A stretch of DNA of 31,350 nucleotides, from NCBI GenBank assembly GCA_964432595.1, contig CAYSOF010000044.1, positions 1 through 31,350 of the forward strand, read 5' to 3'. Under the pieces are notes generated by a model. It was not told the DNA's origin and searched no databases. It worked only from the letters and a program-made list of their open reading frames with translations. This DNA comes from DASYLJ01 sp964432595. GTDB lineage: Bacteria > Desulfobacterota > Binatia > DP-6. Shown piece after piece: positions 31,272 through 31,350 of the stretch. Numbering within the stretch: the first letter of the stretch is position 1; each line of letters starts with the position of its first letter. The position numbers were made by a program, and so were the translations under genes.

Positions 31272-31350
31272 CAGCGGCTGTCCGTCGCCCGCGCTGGCTT
31301 TGCCCAGAAACGCGCGCTTGCCCACGAACACTAGTACGTGCCCAATAACT
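31272..31350. other. Window end with three spaced TGCCCA motifs
   Basis: No gene is seen. The hexamer TGCCCA recurs at 31301, 31319 and 31339 followed by similar A-rich bases (GAAA, CGAA, ATAA), a spacing of 18 and 20. This could be the start of another repeated sequence, perhaps a mobile element end, cut by the window edge, but the match is short and may be chance. Confidence 0.25.

Overview
The window is about 70% GC and tightly packed, with almost every gap under 250 bases. The gene set (HflK/HflC, OxyR, a DUF3300 lipoprotein, a YhcB/ZapG-like protein, acyl-CoA dehydrogenase, orphan hybrid-free histidine kinases, cysteine-rich secreted proteins) suggests a Gram-negative, probably aerobic, high-GC environmental bacterium of the old 'deltaproteobacterial' sphere (Binatota-, Myxococcota- or Desulfobacterota-like). 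That placement is inference; there is no rRNA or other phylogenetic marker here. No tRNA, rRNA, CRISPR array, transposase gene or prophage was seen. A tandem repeat resembling an insertion-sequence end lies at base 1.

Layout: (1) 1-928, a possible IS end and a cysteine-rich secreted protein. (2) 1057-2948, an acyl-CoA dehydrogenase/SDR pair. (3) 2939-3511, a convergent Uma2-family nuclease. (4) 3616-5902, hflK-hflC plus a membrane-anchored J-domain protein, all translationally coupled. (5) 5987-9600, the most informative block: a family 1 encapsulin shell and its encapsulated ferritin cargo, divergent from oxyR, which runs directly into pyruvate kinase. A sequence fitting the OxyR tetrad spacing lies in the intergenic region and overlaps the oxyR start. 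(6) 9642-11521, an MFS transporter and a convergent tautomerase. (7) 11685-13792, a possible leader ORF and a two-domain fusion of tRNA-guanine transglycosylase with an MnmC-type methyltransferase. (8) 13898-15714, two envelope lipoproteins. (9) 15722-19512, a leftward run of four genes: 3D-domain protein, DUF2333 protein, DCC thiol protein and a large secreted protein. (10) 19766-20176, an exported acidic protein followed by two hairpins, the second a perfect 34-bp inverted repeat. (11) 20423-26529, a rightward run: ZapG-like protein, old-yellow-enzyme-type flavoprotein, histidine kinase and HerA/VirB4-like ATPase. (12) 26523-29244, a leftward operon: cupredoxin-like protein, TlpA-like thioredoxin and N-acyl-D-amino-acid deacylase-type amidohydrolase. 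(13) 29415-31271, a second histidine kinase whose membrane sensor shares a motif with the first.

How the parts fit: the encapsulin, ferritin and OxyR block reads as a peroxide-responsive iron-sequestration unit, with the ferritin oxidising Fe(II) inside the shell. Several other modules concern the cell envelope (HflKC, 3D-domain protein, DUF3300, ZapG-like, TlpA). The tgt fusion places two wobble-base (position 34) tRNA modification activities on one polypeptide.
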